64,000 nucleotides of DNA from Gilliamella sp. Pas-s25. Lineage in GTDB: Bacteria > Pseudomonadota > Gammaproteobacteria > Enterobacterales > Orbaceae. Within the stretch, counting starts at the first letter, position 1. Each line of letters starts with the position of its first letter. A program made the translations under genes and the position numbers. Of this stretch, positions 1 to 9,598 are shown piece by piece. The notes under the pieces were generated by a model. That model saw only the letters and a list, made by a program, of their open reading frames with translations, searched no databases and was not told the origin of the DNA. The stretch is from the NCBI RefSeq assembly GCF_009795885.1, contig NZ_WTEV01000007.1, forward strand, positions 5,036 through 69,035, written 5' to 3'.

Positions 1-86
1 GTGTGCTGTGTGCTGTGTGCTGTGTGCTGTGTGCTGTGTGCTGTGTGCTGTGTGCTGTGTGCTGTGTGCTGTGTGCTGTGTGCTGT
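1..86. repeat. Heptanucleotide tandem repeat (GTGTGCT)n
   Basis: Twelve perfect copies of the 7-mer GTGTGCT plus two further bases start at the first base of the window, so the array probably continues to the left. No frame of the unit contains a stop on either strand, so it could lie in a gene or between genes. No reading frame continues convincingly to its right. Such arrays change length by slippage. Confidence 0.95.
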
Positions 87-413
87 TACTAATCATTTTA
101 CCATGACCTATACATTTTCGCAAAGCTTTTAATTTATTTCGTTATCTTCATATAAAATCAATAGGTTAGCAATTAATAACTAATTAATTTTCCCCAATTG
201 ATTATTCAATAATAACTTATATTTAAATCTCACAATAAGACTTTAGGATAAATAGAGAGACAGATTATAAACATAAAAGTATATCACTTTAAAGTAAATA
301 CTCCCATTTTTTTGTTAAGATTTGTAAAGATATCTTATTTCCCTTTCCAAACTATGTAAAATATATAAACAAGTAAAATAAGCTTACGACCAAACATAAT
401 TTAAATTTTTTAA
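87..413. other. AT-rich intergenic stretch without a gene
   Basis: About 330 bases between the heptamer array and the end of the PilT-like gene. It is very AT-rich with many stops in all frames. I see no RNA gene, clear terminator or coding relic. Confidence 0.6.
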
Positions 414-1355
414 TTAGTAGTCTTGCATAATTTGCATGCCATACTGCTGCCCAGTCTGCATAAGCGAGAAGATCTGCTTCGTTTTGCCTTCATTGATCAA
501 ATTACTAACTGCTGGAGTATTAATCAGTATTTCAAATAAAGCTTTACGTCCGTTATTATCTGGAACTAATTTTTGACTTATAACAGCTCTTAGACTTGTT
601 GATAATTGCGTGCGAATAAAATCTCGTGAACTATCTTTAAATACATCGATGATACGATTAATGGTTTGAATAGCAGAATGAGTATGCAAAGTAGCAAAAA
701 CTAAATGACCGGTTTCAGCAGCGGTTAATGCAGCTTGGATCGAGTGTTTATTGCGTAGTTCACCTAGCAATATGATATCGGGATCTTGCCTTAAAAGGCT
801 ATCAATAGCACTTCCAAAATTTGCCACCTCGCATTGCTGAATTAATGATTTATCATTTTGGTAAATATATTCAATTGGATCTTCTAAAGTAATAATATGC
901 TTAGCGACTGTCGAATTTATATATTGAATTAATGATGCTAAAGTCGTGGATTTACCGCTTCCTGTTGTACCTGTTATAAGAATAATCCCTGAGTCAATTG
1001 TAGCAAGTTTTCTAAAAATAGCCGGCGCATTAATTTGTGATAAGGTTGGAATACGATGATTAATAACACGAAATACTGCTGAAATGCCACGCTGTTGATA
1101 GAAAATATTTACCCTAAATCGCCCTATTTCTGCCAAATGATAAGCAAAATCAAGTTGTCCACTTTGTTTAAAGGCATCAATTTGTGATTGTTCCAGCAAA
1201 TTAAATAATTCCATTTCAAGTTGTAATGGTGATAATTTTTCTTCAGCCAAAAACTGTAATTGCCCATTAACTCGAATGCATGGCACTGTGCCACTTGAAA
1301 GGTGCAAATCTGACGCATTTTGCGTTACACTAAGAGCCAAAATTGAGTTTAACAT
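414..1355 (-). CDS. yggR: PilT/YggR-type GspE-family ATPase
   Basis: A 313-residue hexameric ATPase of the PilT retraction-motor family. Walker A GTTGSGKST is at about residues 129-137, the Walker B-type DPDIILLGE at 191-199 and the His box HLVFATLHT at 217-225. The usual Asp after GExR is Asn here (GELRN). The C-terminus is a little shorter than in typical PilT. It is divergent from yggS with only 36 bp between start codons, the E. coli yggR-yggS arrangement, so it is the YggR paralogue rather than a pil-operon PilT. Whether it drives pilus retraction is unknown; no pilin genes are in the window, although comEC is present. Confidence 0.88.
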   Translation of the reverse strand: MLNSILALSVTQNASDLHLSSGTVPCIRVNGQLQFLAEEKLSPLQLEMELFNLLEQSQIDAFKQSGQLDFAYHLAEIGRFRVNIFYQQRGISAVFRVINHRIPTLSQINAPAIFRKLATIDSGIILITGTTGSGKSTTLASLIQYINSTVAKHIITLEDPIEYIYQNDKSLIQQCEVANFGSAIDSLLRQDPDIILLGELRNKHSIQAALTAAETGHLVFATLHTHSAIQTINRIIDVFKDSSRDFIRTQLSTSLRAVISQKLVPDNNGRKALFEILINTPAVSNLINEGKTKQIFSLMQTGQQYGMQIMQDY

Positions 1356-1391
1356 TAAACTTTACCTACTAATTACCAATTGGGAATTAAC

Positions 1392-2093
1392 ATGAATATA
1401 ATACAAGACAATTTAATTGTTATTAAAAAAGAAATTGAGAAAATTGCATTAAAGTGCGAACGCGATCCCAATACAATAGAACTTATTGCAGTCAGTAAAA
1501 CCAAATCTGTACAACAAATCACCGAAGCCATAAATGCGGGTCAATCCGTTTTTGGCGAAAACTATGTGCAAGAAGGCGTAGAAAAGATTCAATATTTCAA
1601 ACAAATCATGCCAAATAGAGTACTTACATGGCATTTTATTGGTCCATTACAATCCAATAAAAGCAAATTAGTCGCTGAACACTTTGACTGGATGCACACC
1701 ATTGATCGATTTAAAATCGCACAGCGTTTAAACGATCAGCGCCCAGCTAATATGGGAAAACTCAATGTTTTAATTCAAGTTAATATTAGTCAAGAAGCGA
1801 GTAAATCGGGGGTTGCTCCTGAAGAAGTTGCAGATTTGGTGCAACACATTATCACGCTACCAAATTTAAATTTACGTGGTTTAATGGCTATTCCTGAAAT
1901 AGAAAATGATTTTGATAAACAATTAGATGTTTTCAAACAAATGCAACAACTTCTGCAATCATTACAGGCGGATTACCCATTTATGGATACATTATCTATG
2001 GGAATGAGTGGCGATATGCAAGCTGCGATTATTGCTGGTAGTACTATGGTTCGCATAGGAACGGCAATCTTTGGAGCAAGGCAATATTTGTGA
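1392..2093 (+). CDS. yggS: YggS family pyridoxal phosphate homeostasis protein (PLPBP)
   Basis: A 233-residue alanine-racemase-fold protein that binds PLP through a lysine in the AVSKTK motif (Lys36) and buffers cellular PLP; it has no known catalytic activity. The C-terminal LSMGMSGD motif of the phosphate-binding loop is present. I chose the ATG at 1392 because GGGA lies six bases before it; an in-frame TTG at 1380 is less likely. The next gene, yggT, begins 36 bp downstream, as in E. coli. Confidence 0.93.
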   Translation: MNIIQDNLIVIKKEIEKIALKCERDPNTIELIAVSKTKSVQQITEAINAGQSVFGENYVQEGVEKIQYFKQIMPNRVLTWHFIGPLQSNKSKLVAEHFDWMHTIDRFKIAQRLNDQRPANMGKLNVLIQVNISQEASKSGVAPEEVADLVQHIITLPNLNLRGLMAIPEIENDFDKQLDVFKQMQQLLQSLQADYPFMDTLSMGMSGDMQAAIIAGSTMVRIGTAIFGARQYL

Positions 2094-2129
2094 TATATTG
2101 CCAAAAGAGTTTATATTAAGGAGTCTTAA

Positions 2130-2687
2130 ATGACATCACTTTATTTTTTGTGCAAAACTATTTTAACGTTATGCCTATATATCTTAATTTTGCGTTTATG
2201 GATGCAAACTGCACGTGTAAATTTTTATAATCCATTTACCCAATTTATTGTCAAAATAACCCAACCTATTATTGGTCCATTACGTCAAGTTATTCCGTCG
2301 ATTAAGCGTATGGATACTGCTACATGGGTTCTTTTGTACTTTGTTGCTGTTATTAAGATCGTTTTTATTTTCTATTATGGCATGATTAATACACCAATGT
2401 GGTCTAGTGAATACCTTCTATATGCTATTGCAGCCATAGCGCATGCGTTTGGATATTTATTATTTTGGTTATTACTATTTCGAGCAATTTCGAGTTGGGT
2501 AAGCCGAGGGCAATCAGGTGCAGATGAATTGCTTGCTCAGTTAACAGAACCTCTTATATCGCCAATCCGTCGCATAGTCCCTCCTATAGGTATGATTGAT
2601 ATCTCATTTATGATTTTCGTATTTATTTTGATGTTTTTAAATATGTTGGCTATCGATATTGTTGGATATCTATGGCTGATACTTTAA
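2130..2687 (+). CDS. yggT: YggT family membrane protein
   Basis: A 185-residue inner-membrane protein with two tandem YGGT domains. Each has a hydrophobic helix followed by a NPF or P-I-x-P-hR-R type loop (around residues 30-60 and 130-150). AAGGAG lies six bases before the ATG. It follows yggS in the same direction and the unit ends at a strong hairpin. The molecular role of YggT is not settled. Confidence 0.9.
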   Translation: MTSLYFLCKTILTLCLYILILRLWMQTARVNFYNPFTQFIVKITQPIIGPLRQVIPSIKRMDTATWVLLYFVAVIKIVFIFYYGMINTPMWSSEYLLYAIAAIAHAFGYLLFWLLLFRAISSWVSRGQSGADELLAQLTEPLISPIRRIVPPIGMIDISFMIFVFILMFLNMLAIDIVGYLWLIL

Positions 2688-2725
2688 GTTCAAATAACAG
2701 AGGAACACTTTTTTAGATTATTGAT

Positions 2726-2753
2726 AAAAAGCTCGCTTTTTAGCGAGTTTTTT
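2726..2753 (+). terminator. Rho-independent terminator after yggT
   Basis: CTCGCT/AGCGAG stem with a TTTT loop (2732-2747) followed directly by six T, 45 bp after the yggT stop. A textbook intrinsic terminator for yggS-yggT. Confidence 0.88.
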
Positions 2754-3110
2754 AGTTAATAGATAAGTGAAAAATAATCAAAGGTATTGCCAATGCTGAA
2801 AAAATACATTCATTAAACATAAAAAAGACAACAAGCCTTTTTTCCACAAAATCATTTTGTTCTTAACATTGTAAATACCGCTGATTTTGAGTTTATTCGC
2901 AAGGTAGCAGGCTAAGCACTTTAAATCCAACTGTTACGCCCCAATTACCTACCAAATAAAAAGCAGTCTTATTTTAATAAAATAAATTTAAAATATTGAT
3001 TTTATTAAAATTTAAACTTAAATATTTTACAAAATATTCTTAACAGCACTATGTTAGATTTAAATAATAGCGAAATTTATCAACAATCTAAGAACACAAT
3101 AACTCTCTTT
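2754..3110. other. Intergenic region without a recognisable gene
   Basis: About 360 bases between the yggT terminator and the end of ycgN. AT-rich with stops in every frame. A short minus-strand stretch near 2880-2945 reads like coding sequence but is too short to assign. Confidence 0.5.
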
Positions 3111-3533
3111 TTAAATAATATGATCTTCCCAACAAATCACATCTTTTTCATAAACAATGCGATTTTTAACGGATATTTTTAGCTTATGCATAAGTTTCTT
3201 ATTCCCTGTAATTAGTGGGTGCCAATGAGGCAGCTGACCTGTTTCAGAAAAATAACGATAAGTACAAGTTGGTGGTAACCATTCAATGGTAAGCAGATTT
3301 TCACGGGTCAGCTTAATACAATCGGGTTCATATTTAAAACGATTATGATAATGTTTGCATTGACAAGTTTTAGAATCAAGTAAATTACAAGCCACATTGG
3401 TATACAAGATTTCGTCGGTATCTTCGTCCATTAACTTATTAAGACAGCATTGACCACAGCCATCACAAAGCTGTTCCCATTCATCATCGCTCATTTGATC
3501 TAATGTTTTAGATTCCCAAAATGGTTCAATCAT
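3111..3533 (-). CDS. ycgN: YcgN family cysteine cluster protein (UPF0260)
   Basis: A 140-residue protein of the UPF0260/CxxCxxCC family. CDGCGQCC at residues 23-30 and later cysteines (CNLL, CQCKHY, PDC, PTC) suggest metal or Fe-S binding. Function is unknown. Its start overlaps the stop of ycgL by four bases (ATGA), so the two are translationally coupled, as in E. coli. Confidence 0.92.
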   Translation of the reverse strand: MIEPFWESKTLDQMSDDEWEQLCDGCGQCCLNKLMDEDTDEILYTNVACNLLDSKTCQCKHYHNRFKYEPDCIKLTRENLLTIEWLPPTCTYRYFSETGQLPHWHPLITGNKKLMHKLKISVKNRIVYEKDVICWEDHII

Positions 3534-3778
3534 ACTTTAAAATCATCTTCTTTTAACATCTGCAAGAAAAAACCATCTGTCTTTATTTTTTCTTCAATTT
3601 CATCGGAAGTACCGACAACAAACCGCCGTTTACCATCAAGTAATACTTTCATCACAAATACCGGCGAACCAAAAATAGAAAGTATTTTTTCAGGAATACT
3701 TGAAAAGTCATTTTCATGTTCCATATACAAATAGCAATTTTCTTTTTTAGTACTTCGATAAATATAACACCACATCAT
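3530..3778 (-). CDS. ycgL: YcgL domain protein
   Basis: An 82-residue YcgL-family protein beginning with the typical CYIYRS-K stretch. The middle part ([10 protein letters not shown]) is also characteristic. The first two codons are both ATG, so the start may be one codon later. It overlaps ycgN by 4 bp. Function not established. Confidence 0.88.
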   Translation of the reverse strand: MMWCYIYRSTKKENCYLYMEHENDFSSIPEKILSIFGSPVFVMKVLLDGKRRFVVGTSDEIEEKIKTDGFFLQMLKEDDFKV

Positions 3779-3802
3779 AAAATAAAACCTTATTAATAAA
3801 CC

Positions 3803-4762
3803 TTACTTAAGACTGTTTTGCAAATAAACACCAGCACCCAATAGCCCAGGATCTTCATGAGTTATCACATAAACAGGAATTTTTTTAACTAAATAAGACA
3901 TGCGACCTTTATGTTCAAATGCCTCTCTAAATGGTGATGATTTAAAAAATTCTATAAAACGAGGCACAATCCCCCCAGCAATATAAACACCACCTTGAGT
4001 ATTCAGTGTTAAAGCTAAATTGCCACCAAAGCGCCCCATAAAAGTACAAAAATACGTTAGAGTTTGCAAACACAGCGGGCAACTTTTTGATAAGGCATTT
4101 TTAACAATAATGTCTGGCGTAAGTGCTTCTATAGGTTGTTCATTAATTTGCAACAGCGCTTGATAAATATTAACAATACCATTTCCTGATAGGAAACGTT
4201 CGGTCGAAACCCGTCCAAACTTTTTTCTTAGCTGAGCTAAAATACGATCTTCATCTTCACTGGTCATTGGCAATTCGGTATGACCACCCTCTCCAGATAA
4301 ACTAATCCAATGCTGCTTAATTTTTATTAAATGAGACACGCCTAGCCCTGTACCTGCACCATAAATTGCAATGGGGTAATTTAGATTAGGTTCGTCACCA
4401 CCAATTTTGATTAAATCTTTTTTTGATAATTGAGGTATTGACATTGACACTGCTGTAAAATCATTAATCACCTCAAGTTTTATAAGATTTAATGCTTGAA
4501 TTAATTCAGAACGCGAAAATGATAAATCATTATTAGTCATATTGATCACATCCTCATCATCAATCGGGCAAGCAATTGCAATACAAGCCATTTCAACGGT
4601 TACTGATTGGGATGCTAAATAGTCTTTAATTAATGTTAATAATATATCATTTTTTGAGATAAGAATTTTAGTGATTGCAGATAACTCATTAGTTGCTAAA
4701 TCATACAACGCAAAACGAGCATTGGTACCACCAATATCTGTGACTAGTGCATATTGACTCAT
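3803..4762 (-). CDS. glk: Glucokinase
   Basis: A 319-residue cytosolic hexokinase-fold enzyme that phosphorylates glucose with ATP to glucose 6-phosphate. The phosphate-binding TDIGGTNARF motif is at residues 8-17, GAGTGLGVS near the middle, and SGEGGHTELP further on, all diagnostic of the Glk family rather than ROK kinases. Length matches E. coli Glk (321 aa). It stands alone with its own 5' region. It would feed glucose entering without the PTS, or released from oligosaccharides, into glycolysis. Confidence 0.95.
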   Translation of the reverse strand: MSQYALVTDIGGTNARFALYDLATNELSAITKILISKNDILLTLIKDYLASQSVTVEMACIAIACPIDDEDVINMTNNDLSFSRSELIQALNLIKLEVINDFTAVSMSIPQLSKKDLIKIGGDEPNLNYPIAIYGAGTGLGVSHLIKIKQHWISLSGEGGHTELPMTSEDEDRILAQLRKKFGRVSTERFLSGNGIVNIYQALLQINEQPIEALTPDIIVKNALSKSCPLCLQTLTYFCTFMGRFGGNLALTLNTQGGVYIAGGIVPRFIEFFKSSPFREAFEHKGRMSYLVKKIPVYVITHEDPGLLGAGVYLQNSLK

Positions 4763-4958
4763 GTTGTTCCCTTTTATGATAAATTAATTATTTTAATTTA
4801 AATAGTAAGCTTTTTATTCATCATACCGAAAGCGCAATAGGTAACATTATAAACCATTTATAATAATTTCAATAAGTTACCTTAATTGATATTGCTTATA
4901 TGGGGCTGCGCTAAACCGAGTTAGCGGATAAAGTTTTAAAAATTTAAAATAGCAAAAT

Positions 4959-5900
4959 CTACAACCACTTTTTAAGTTTAAAATAAATATAAGGTGCAAC
5001 ACCCGCTAGTAACATTAATAGTAATGAAAACGGATAACCGTACTCCCATTTTAATTCAGGCATAAATTCAAAGTTCATACCATAAGCAGAAGCAACCACT
5101 GTTGGAGGTAAAAACACAACCGACACAACCGAGAAAATCTTAATAATTCGACTCTGTTCAATATTAATGAAGCTGGTTGCAGCTTGCATTAAGAAGTTTA
5201 CTTTTTGAAATAATGATTCATTATGCGGAACAAGTGACTCAATATCGCGAATCACCTCACGAGCTTGTTCAAGTTGTTCTACTGGCATTTTTGCGCGACG
5301 AACTAAATAGTTAACTGCTCGTTGACTATCCATTAAACAAAGCCGTACTTTCCACGCGGTATCTTCAAGTTCAGCTAATGAGGTGATCGCTTCATCATAA
5401 TGTTCTTGCGCAGAGCGATCCATAATAATTAAACTTAACTCTTCTAATTCACTATAAATATTTTCGATTTGATCGGCTAATTGTTCTACTTTAACTTCAA
5501 ACAAATCAAGTAATACTTCATAGGGATTTCCATCGTTCATGCTTTGATAACGAGAACGCATGCGATACAAACGAAAGGCCGGAAGATCACGCTCACGCAA
5601 GGTAAATAGACGTCCATTGTGCACAGTAAATGCAACTGTTGAGTTACCTGCTCGGTCTTCTGCATCTGCATAAAAAAAGAAAGAGTGAACATGTAATCCT
5701 TCGTTGTCCTCAAAAAAACGCGCTGACGCCTCAATATCATCTAACTCAATACTCGTTGCTAAGTTTTGTCCTAAATGTGTTAAAACAAAATCACGATCAG
5801 CTTCCTCTGGCTCAATCAAATCAACCCAAGTCGCATTATTTATATCGCCTTCATTAATTTTTACTAATTGTTTGTTTTTTAATCCAAACGCATTAATCAT
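4959..5900 (-). CDS. corA: Magnesium/cobalt transporter CorA
   Basis: A 313-residue CorA-family Mg2+ channel: a long acidic cytoplasmic domain with helical segments, then two C-terminal transmembrane helices separated by the signature [11 protein letters not shown] (from about residue 273). The start is set at 5900 (MINAFGL) because GGAG lies just upstream and E. coli CorA starts at the same point. An in-frame start 15 codons earlier exists but lacks family support. It ends in a lysine-rich tail (KLKKWL) as usual. Confidence 0.95.
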   Translation of the reverse strand: MINAFGLKNKQLVKINEGDINNATWVDLIEPEEADRDFVLTHLGQNLATSIELDDIEASARFFEDNEGLHVHSFFFYADAEDRAGNSTVAFTVHNGRLFTLRERDLPAFRLYRMRSRYQSMNDGNPYEVLLDLFEVKVEQLADQIENIYSELEELSLIIMDRSAQEHYDEAITSLAELEDTAWKVRLCLMDSQRAVNYLVRRAKMPVEQLEQAREVIRDIESLVPHNESLFQKVNFLMQAATSFINIEQSRIIKIFSVVSVVFLPPTVVASAYGMNFEFMPELKWEYGYPFSLLLMLLAGVAPYIYFKLKKWL

Positions 5901-6036
5901 AAGGTCTCCAGTAGGGGGGGAATGTTTAGAACAATACACCAACAAATATTTGGCATTATACTCGTTAAAGTAAAAAATTCCTATGGTTAGACCAATCTTT
6001 CTCTATCTTTACATAATGGGATCAATATTCCATTAA

Positions 6037-6066
6037 TTGAATTAAATTCGCTGATATTACTATAGT
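6037..6066 (+). promoter_or_regulatory. Candidate sigma-70 promoter of ssb
   Basis: TTGAAT at 6037-6042 and TATAGT at 6061-6066 are 18 bp apart, about 50 bp before the ssb start. No LexA-type CTGT-N8-ACAG box is visible nearby. Confidence 0.45.
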
Positions 6067-6118
6067 CTCATGTTACAATACCTAGCTTAAATACTTATGT
6101 AATTTTTAGGAGTTAACA

Positions 6119-6646
6119 ATGGCCAATCGAGGAATAAATAAAGTCATTTTAGTCGGTAACTTAGGACAAGACCCTGAAGTTCGTTACATGTCTAATGGTA
6201 ATGCAGTTACTAATTTGAGTGTCGCAACATCAGAATCATGGAAAGATAAACAAACTGGTGAAACCCGCGATCGCACTGAATGGCATCGCGTTGTTGTTTT
6301 CGGTAAATTAGCTGAAATTGCTGGCGAATACTTAAAAAAAGGTTCGCAAATTTATCTTGAAGGACAATTACAAACTCGAAAATGGCAAGATCAGTCAGGA
6401 CAAGATCGTTATACTACAGAAGTGGTGATCAACCCAATTGGTGGGACTTTACAAATTTTAAGTTCAAGAAATAGTGGCGAAAGTTTCAATGATGGCTCAC
6501 AAAATTGGGGACAAAGCGCAAATAATTTTTCATCTGCACCAGCTGCTCAATCTCGCCCGACAACACAAAGTGCACCAGCAGCACCAACACAACCAGCCGC
6601 AACTCCCGAACCTCCAATGGATTTTGACGACGATATTCCATTCTAA
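6119..6646 (+). CDS. ssb: Single-stranded DNA-binding protein
   Basis: A 175-residue SSB. The N-terminal OB fold (residues 1-110) begins [15 protein letters not shown]. It is followed by a Gln/Ala/Pro-rich disordered linker and the acidic tip MDFDDDIPF that recruits replication and repair partners. Length is close to E. coli SSB (178 aa). TAGGAG lies just upstream of the ATG. In E. coli ssb is divergent from uvrA; here the neighbour is corA. Confidence 0.97.
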   Translation: MANRGINKVILVGNLGQDPEVRYMSNGNAVTNLSVATSESWKDKQTGETRDRTEWHRVVVFGKLAEIAGEYLKKGSQIYLEGQLQTRKWQDQSGQDRYTTEVVINPIGGTLQILSSRNSGESFNDGSQNWGQSANNFSSAPAAQSRPTTQSAPAAPTQPAATPEPPMDFDDDIPF

Positions 6647-6681
6647 GTTTTACCTTAGAGTATAAATGTAAAAACTTCATC

Positions 6682-6717
6682 AACAACTCCTTTGTTATAA
6701 GGGGTTGTTTGTTTTTA
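6682..6717 (+). terminator. Rho-independent terminator after ssb
   Basis: An 11-bp stem (AACAACTCCTT with AAGGGGTTGTT, one G-U pair) and T-rich 3' side, about 35 bp beyond the ssb stop. Confidence 0.8.
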
Positions 6718-6822
6718 TATTTTATATAAAACAGCTAATATAAAAACGCCCTTTAAATATGTAAAAATATAATTCTAAAACGCAATAGTGATAAATTAAA
6801 CATTACTGCTACTTAGAGTAAA

Positions 6823-7515
6823 TTACAGTTTTGGTATATTTTTGATCATTTCCACTTGCATTAAATAATCATAAAGCGGGACTAATTGTTTAAATCCTTT
6901 CATTAATTTATTGGGTAAATCGCTATTTAACACATCTTCAATATGATCACTTGTTACCATAACAGCAAGATTTTTGCGGTTATACCATGTTGCTATTTTT
7001 ACATCTTGCTCTTTGATTAACGGCCGTTTATAACTTTCACCAACAAGCTCAAATGGTTTTTTAACGCAGTGCGTCATCGCTAAAAATTTCTTAGTATCAT
7101 TAAGGATTTCATCTCGAAAAATATCCATCGTTTGTTTTGATGAACAATAATAACCAAGACCATATTGATAGCTACTTGGGCTAATTTCAAAAAAGTAGGC
7201 AGGTGCTTCTTTCCAATCTCGATTAGGTCGTTTAAAGGTCAACCATAAGCGACTACGATAAAGTGATTTATCATTTGAAAAACGAGTATCGCGATGAATA
7301 CGCGAAATAGTTTTACCAATGGCTGGTCGAGTCTCAAACCATTCATCAATTTTAAGCATCTCTGGAGCTAGTTGATCAACTAATAGCCTAAAAGGCTTAA
7401 CTAAATCGTTATCATAAATAGCGCGATGTTGTTCAAACCATGGTTTGCTGTTATTTATCCAAGCATCTTGCAAAAAATTAAGCCCTGCTTGTGTAAAACC
7501 AGTGAAGTTTGCCAT
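6823..7515 (-). CDS. DUF2461 family protein
   Basis: A 230-residue protein of the DUF2461/TIGR02453 family. The N-terminal FTQAGLNFLQDAWINN and central IHRDTRFSNDKSLY motifs are typical. Function is unknown. The gap to the next gene upstream (kdsB) is only 3 bp, so it probably ends the lpxK-ycaR-kdsB transcription unit. Confidence 0.87.
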   Translation of the reverse strand: MANFTGFTQAGLNFLQDAWINNSKPWFEQHRAIYDNDLVKPFRLLVDQLAPEMLKIDEWFETRPAIGKTISRIHRDTRFSNDKSLYRSRLWLTFKRPNRDWKEAPAYFFEISPSSYQYGLGYYCSSKQTMDIFRDEILNDTKKFLAMTHCVKKPFELVGESYKRPLIKEQDVKIATWYNRKNLAVMVTSDHIEDVLNSDLPNKLMKGFKQLVPLYDYLMQVEMIKNIPKL

Positions 7516-7518
7516 TGC

Positions 7519-8283
7519 TTACTCCTTAAATAACGCTCTTACTTTTTCTAAATCTTCTAGCGTATCAACCCCTATTGCTGGGGGCTGTTTTGCCACTGCA
7601 ACATGAATTTTCTCACCATACCAAAGCACTCTAAGTTGTTCTAACATTTCAATTTGCTCAAGTGAAGATGGTGCCCAGTTGATATACTGACGAATAAAGC
7701 CAGCACGATAAGCATAAATACCAATATGACGAAGATAAAAATTACCAATACTGGATTGCTTTAAGAGATCAACCGATTTAGCAAAACGATCGCGCTCCCA
7801 AGGAATCGTAGCACGAGAAAAATAAAGCGCATACCCATCTTTGTCGGTCACAACTTTAACCGCACCGGTATTAAATGCCTCTTCAACAGAAGCAATTGGC
7901 ACCGCTAATGTTGCCATTCCAGTTTTATATTGCACCAAGTTTTCAGCCACTTGATCAATAATAACGGGTGGAATTAAAGGTTCATCCCCCTGTACATTAA
8001 CAATGATTTCATCATTAGCAAACTGATAAGCATTAATGACCTCTGCTAACCTTTCAGTACCAGAATTATGCTTGTCACTAGTAAGAATGACTTCACCGCC
8101 ATACTCCTTGACTACATCAAAAACTTGCTGATGATCTGTTGCAATAATTACTCGAGTGGCTGACGATTTTTTTGCTTGCTCCATCACTCGAACAATCATA
8201 GGTTTACCATGAATATCCGCTAGCGGTTTAGCTGGCAAACGACTTGAAGCATACCTAGCAGGAATAATAACTGAAAAATTCAT
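7519..8283 (-). CDS. kdsB: CMP-Kdo synthetase (3-deoxy-manno-octulosonate cytidylyltransferase)
   Basis: A 254-residue cytosolic nucleotidyltransferase that activates Kdo with CTP for the lipopolysaccharide inner core. The N-terminal [14 protein letters not shown] motif (residues 8-21), [10 protein letters not shown] and [10 protein letters not shown] are family signatures. It follows ycaR by 17 bp and lpxK beyond that, the E. coli order. Confidence 0.96.
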   Translation of the reverse strand: MNFSVIIPARYASSRLPAKPLADIHGKPMIVRVMEQAKKSSATRVIIATDHQQVFDVVKEYGGEVILTSDKHNSGTERLAEVINAYQFANDEIIVNVQGDEPLIPPVIIDQVAENLVQYKTGMATLAVPIASVEEAFNTGAVKVVTDKDGYALYFSRATIPWERDRFAKSVDLLKQSSIGNFYLRHIGIYAYRAGFIRQYINWAPSSLEQIEMLEQLRVLWYGEKIHVAVAKQPPAIGVDTLEDLEKVRALFKE

Positions 8284-8300
8284 AATTAATACCTTAACTC

Positions 8301-8486
8301 TTATTCTTGAACAGGCTGTGATTGATTGAGTGGCTTTGCCTCGCTTTCTAGTAATACCGGAATGTTATCTTTGATTGCATAAACTAGATTATCTGCTGGA
8401 CAAATTAACTGCTGATTGTTGGCATCATATTGTAGTTGCCCATGGCATTTAGGACAAGCAAGTGCGCTTAATAAGATTTCTTTCAT
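8301..8486 (-). CDS. ycaR: Trm112 family protein YcaR
   Basis: A 61-residue zinc-ribbon-like protein: ACPKCHGQL near residues 10-18 gives one CxxC pair, with a later single Cys (LICP). It starts 3 bp after the lpxK stop. The role of bacterial Trm112-like proteins in LPS clusters is unproven. Confidence 0.9.
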   Translation of the reverse strand: MKEILLSALACPKCHGQLQYDANNQQLICPADNLVYAIKDNIPVLLESEAKPLNQSQPVQE

Positions 8487-8489
8487 ATT

Positions 8490-9497
8490 TTATTCTCTTT
8501 GAGATTTTGTCTTAGCTAATAACAAACAGATCTGATCAACAGCCTCTACGGGTATTACCGCATCAATAGGTAGATACCACCAATTTTTCTGGGCAAATTG
8601 CCTACATTTAACGGCGTCTTTTTCAGTCATTAAAAGTGTTTGTTCACTACTTGCGACATTGTTTAACAACGGCAAAGTAAATTTTTGATGATCAGCAAAA
8701 GAAACGGTTTTAACCACATCAATTTGCATGTTGATCAGCATATCAAAAAAACGTTTTGGATTACTAATACCCGCAATAGCATAAATATTTTGCAATGAAG
8801 ATAATGCTTTTTTTTCTTTAGTTAGTAAATTTACTGCATATAGTGGCGTTAATTGCATGGTGTAGGTTTTATTTGGATACTGCTGAGCCAAATTATTTAC
8901 GCTATCACCGTTTATAATAATCAGATCAACCGATTTTAATCGTCTTTTTCGCTCTCTCATTGGTCCTGCCGGCATCCACCATCCATTACCAAATAAACGT
9001 TTTCCATCAACCACTACTACTTCAATGTCGCGCGATAATGCATAATGTTGTAAACCATCATCGGTCAAAATGACATCTAACTCATACTGCTTTAATAATG
9101 CTTGAACAGCTTCAGCTCGGTGGGGCGATACAGCAACAGGCACATTAGTACGTTGAAAAATAAGTACCGGCTCGTCACCAGCTTGTTCGGTTGTGGTTGT
9201 ATTATCTAAAATAAGCGGATAGCTATCAGCCTTGCCACCATATCCTCGCGAAACAACGCCAACTTGTAATCCTCTTTGTTTTAACAATTCAATTAAACCA
9301 ACAACCAGTGGTGTTTTGCCATTACCACCAACGGATAAGTTGCCAATAACAATAATAGGTACAGGGGAGCGCCAAGATTTAAAAATACCTAATTGATATA
9401 AAAAGCGGCGAACAAAAGCAATCAAACCATATAATAAAGAAAATGGTATGAACAACCAAAATAATCGATTTTTACCATACCACAGTTTTTCAATCAT
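8490..9497 (-). CDS. lpxK: Tetraacyldisaccharide 4'-kinase
   Basis: A 335-residue inner-membrane kinase that adds the 4'-phosphate to the lipid A precursor. It has an N-terminal hydrophobic helix (about residues 12-38), Walker A GNLSVGGNGKTPL at 52-64 and the DDGLQHY motif. Members usually follow msbA; here msbA is missing and comEC is the upstream neighbour. Confidence 0.95.
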   Translation of the reverse strand: MIEKLWYGKNRLFWLFIPFSLLYGLIAFVRRFLYQLGIFKSWRSPVPIIVIGNLSVGGNGKTPLVVGLIELLKQRGLQVGVVSRGYGGKADSYPLILDNTTTTEQAGDEPVLIFQRTNVPVAVSPHRAEAVQALLKQYELDVILTDDGLQHYALSRDIEVVVVDGKRLFGNGWWMPAGPMRERKRRLKSVDLIIINGDSVNNLAQQYPNKTYTMQLTPLYAVNLLTKEKKALSSLQNIYAIAGISNPKRFFDMLINMQIDVVKTVSFADHQKFTLPLLNNVASSEQTLLMTEKDAVKCRQFAQKNWWYLPIDAVIPVEAVDQICLLLAKTKSQRE

Positions 9498-9598
9498 AAC
9501 TTTAACATCACTTAATTACATTCAGTCAAATTGTTTTATCTTTTAATGTCGATATAACAATTATTAACATGGTTGCCTATAGCAAACGATAGCCTATT

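Noticed and set aside
5630-5973. Plus-strand frames of 75-89 codons inside and beyond corA
   Set aside because: Antisense shadows of a well-conserved gene with no ribosome-binding site.
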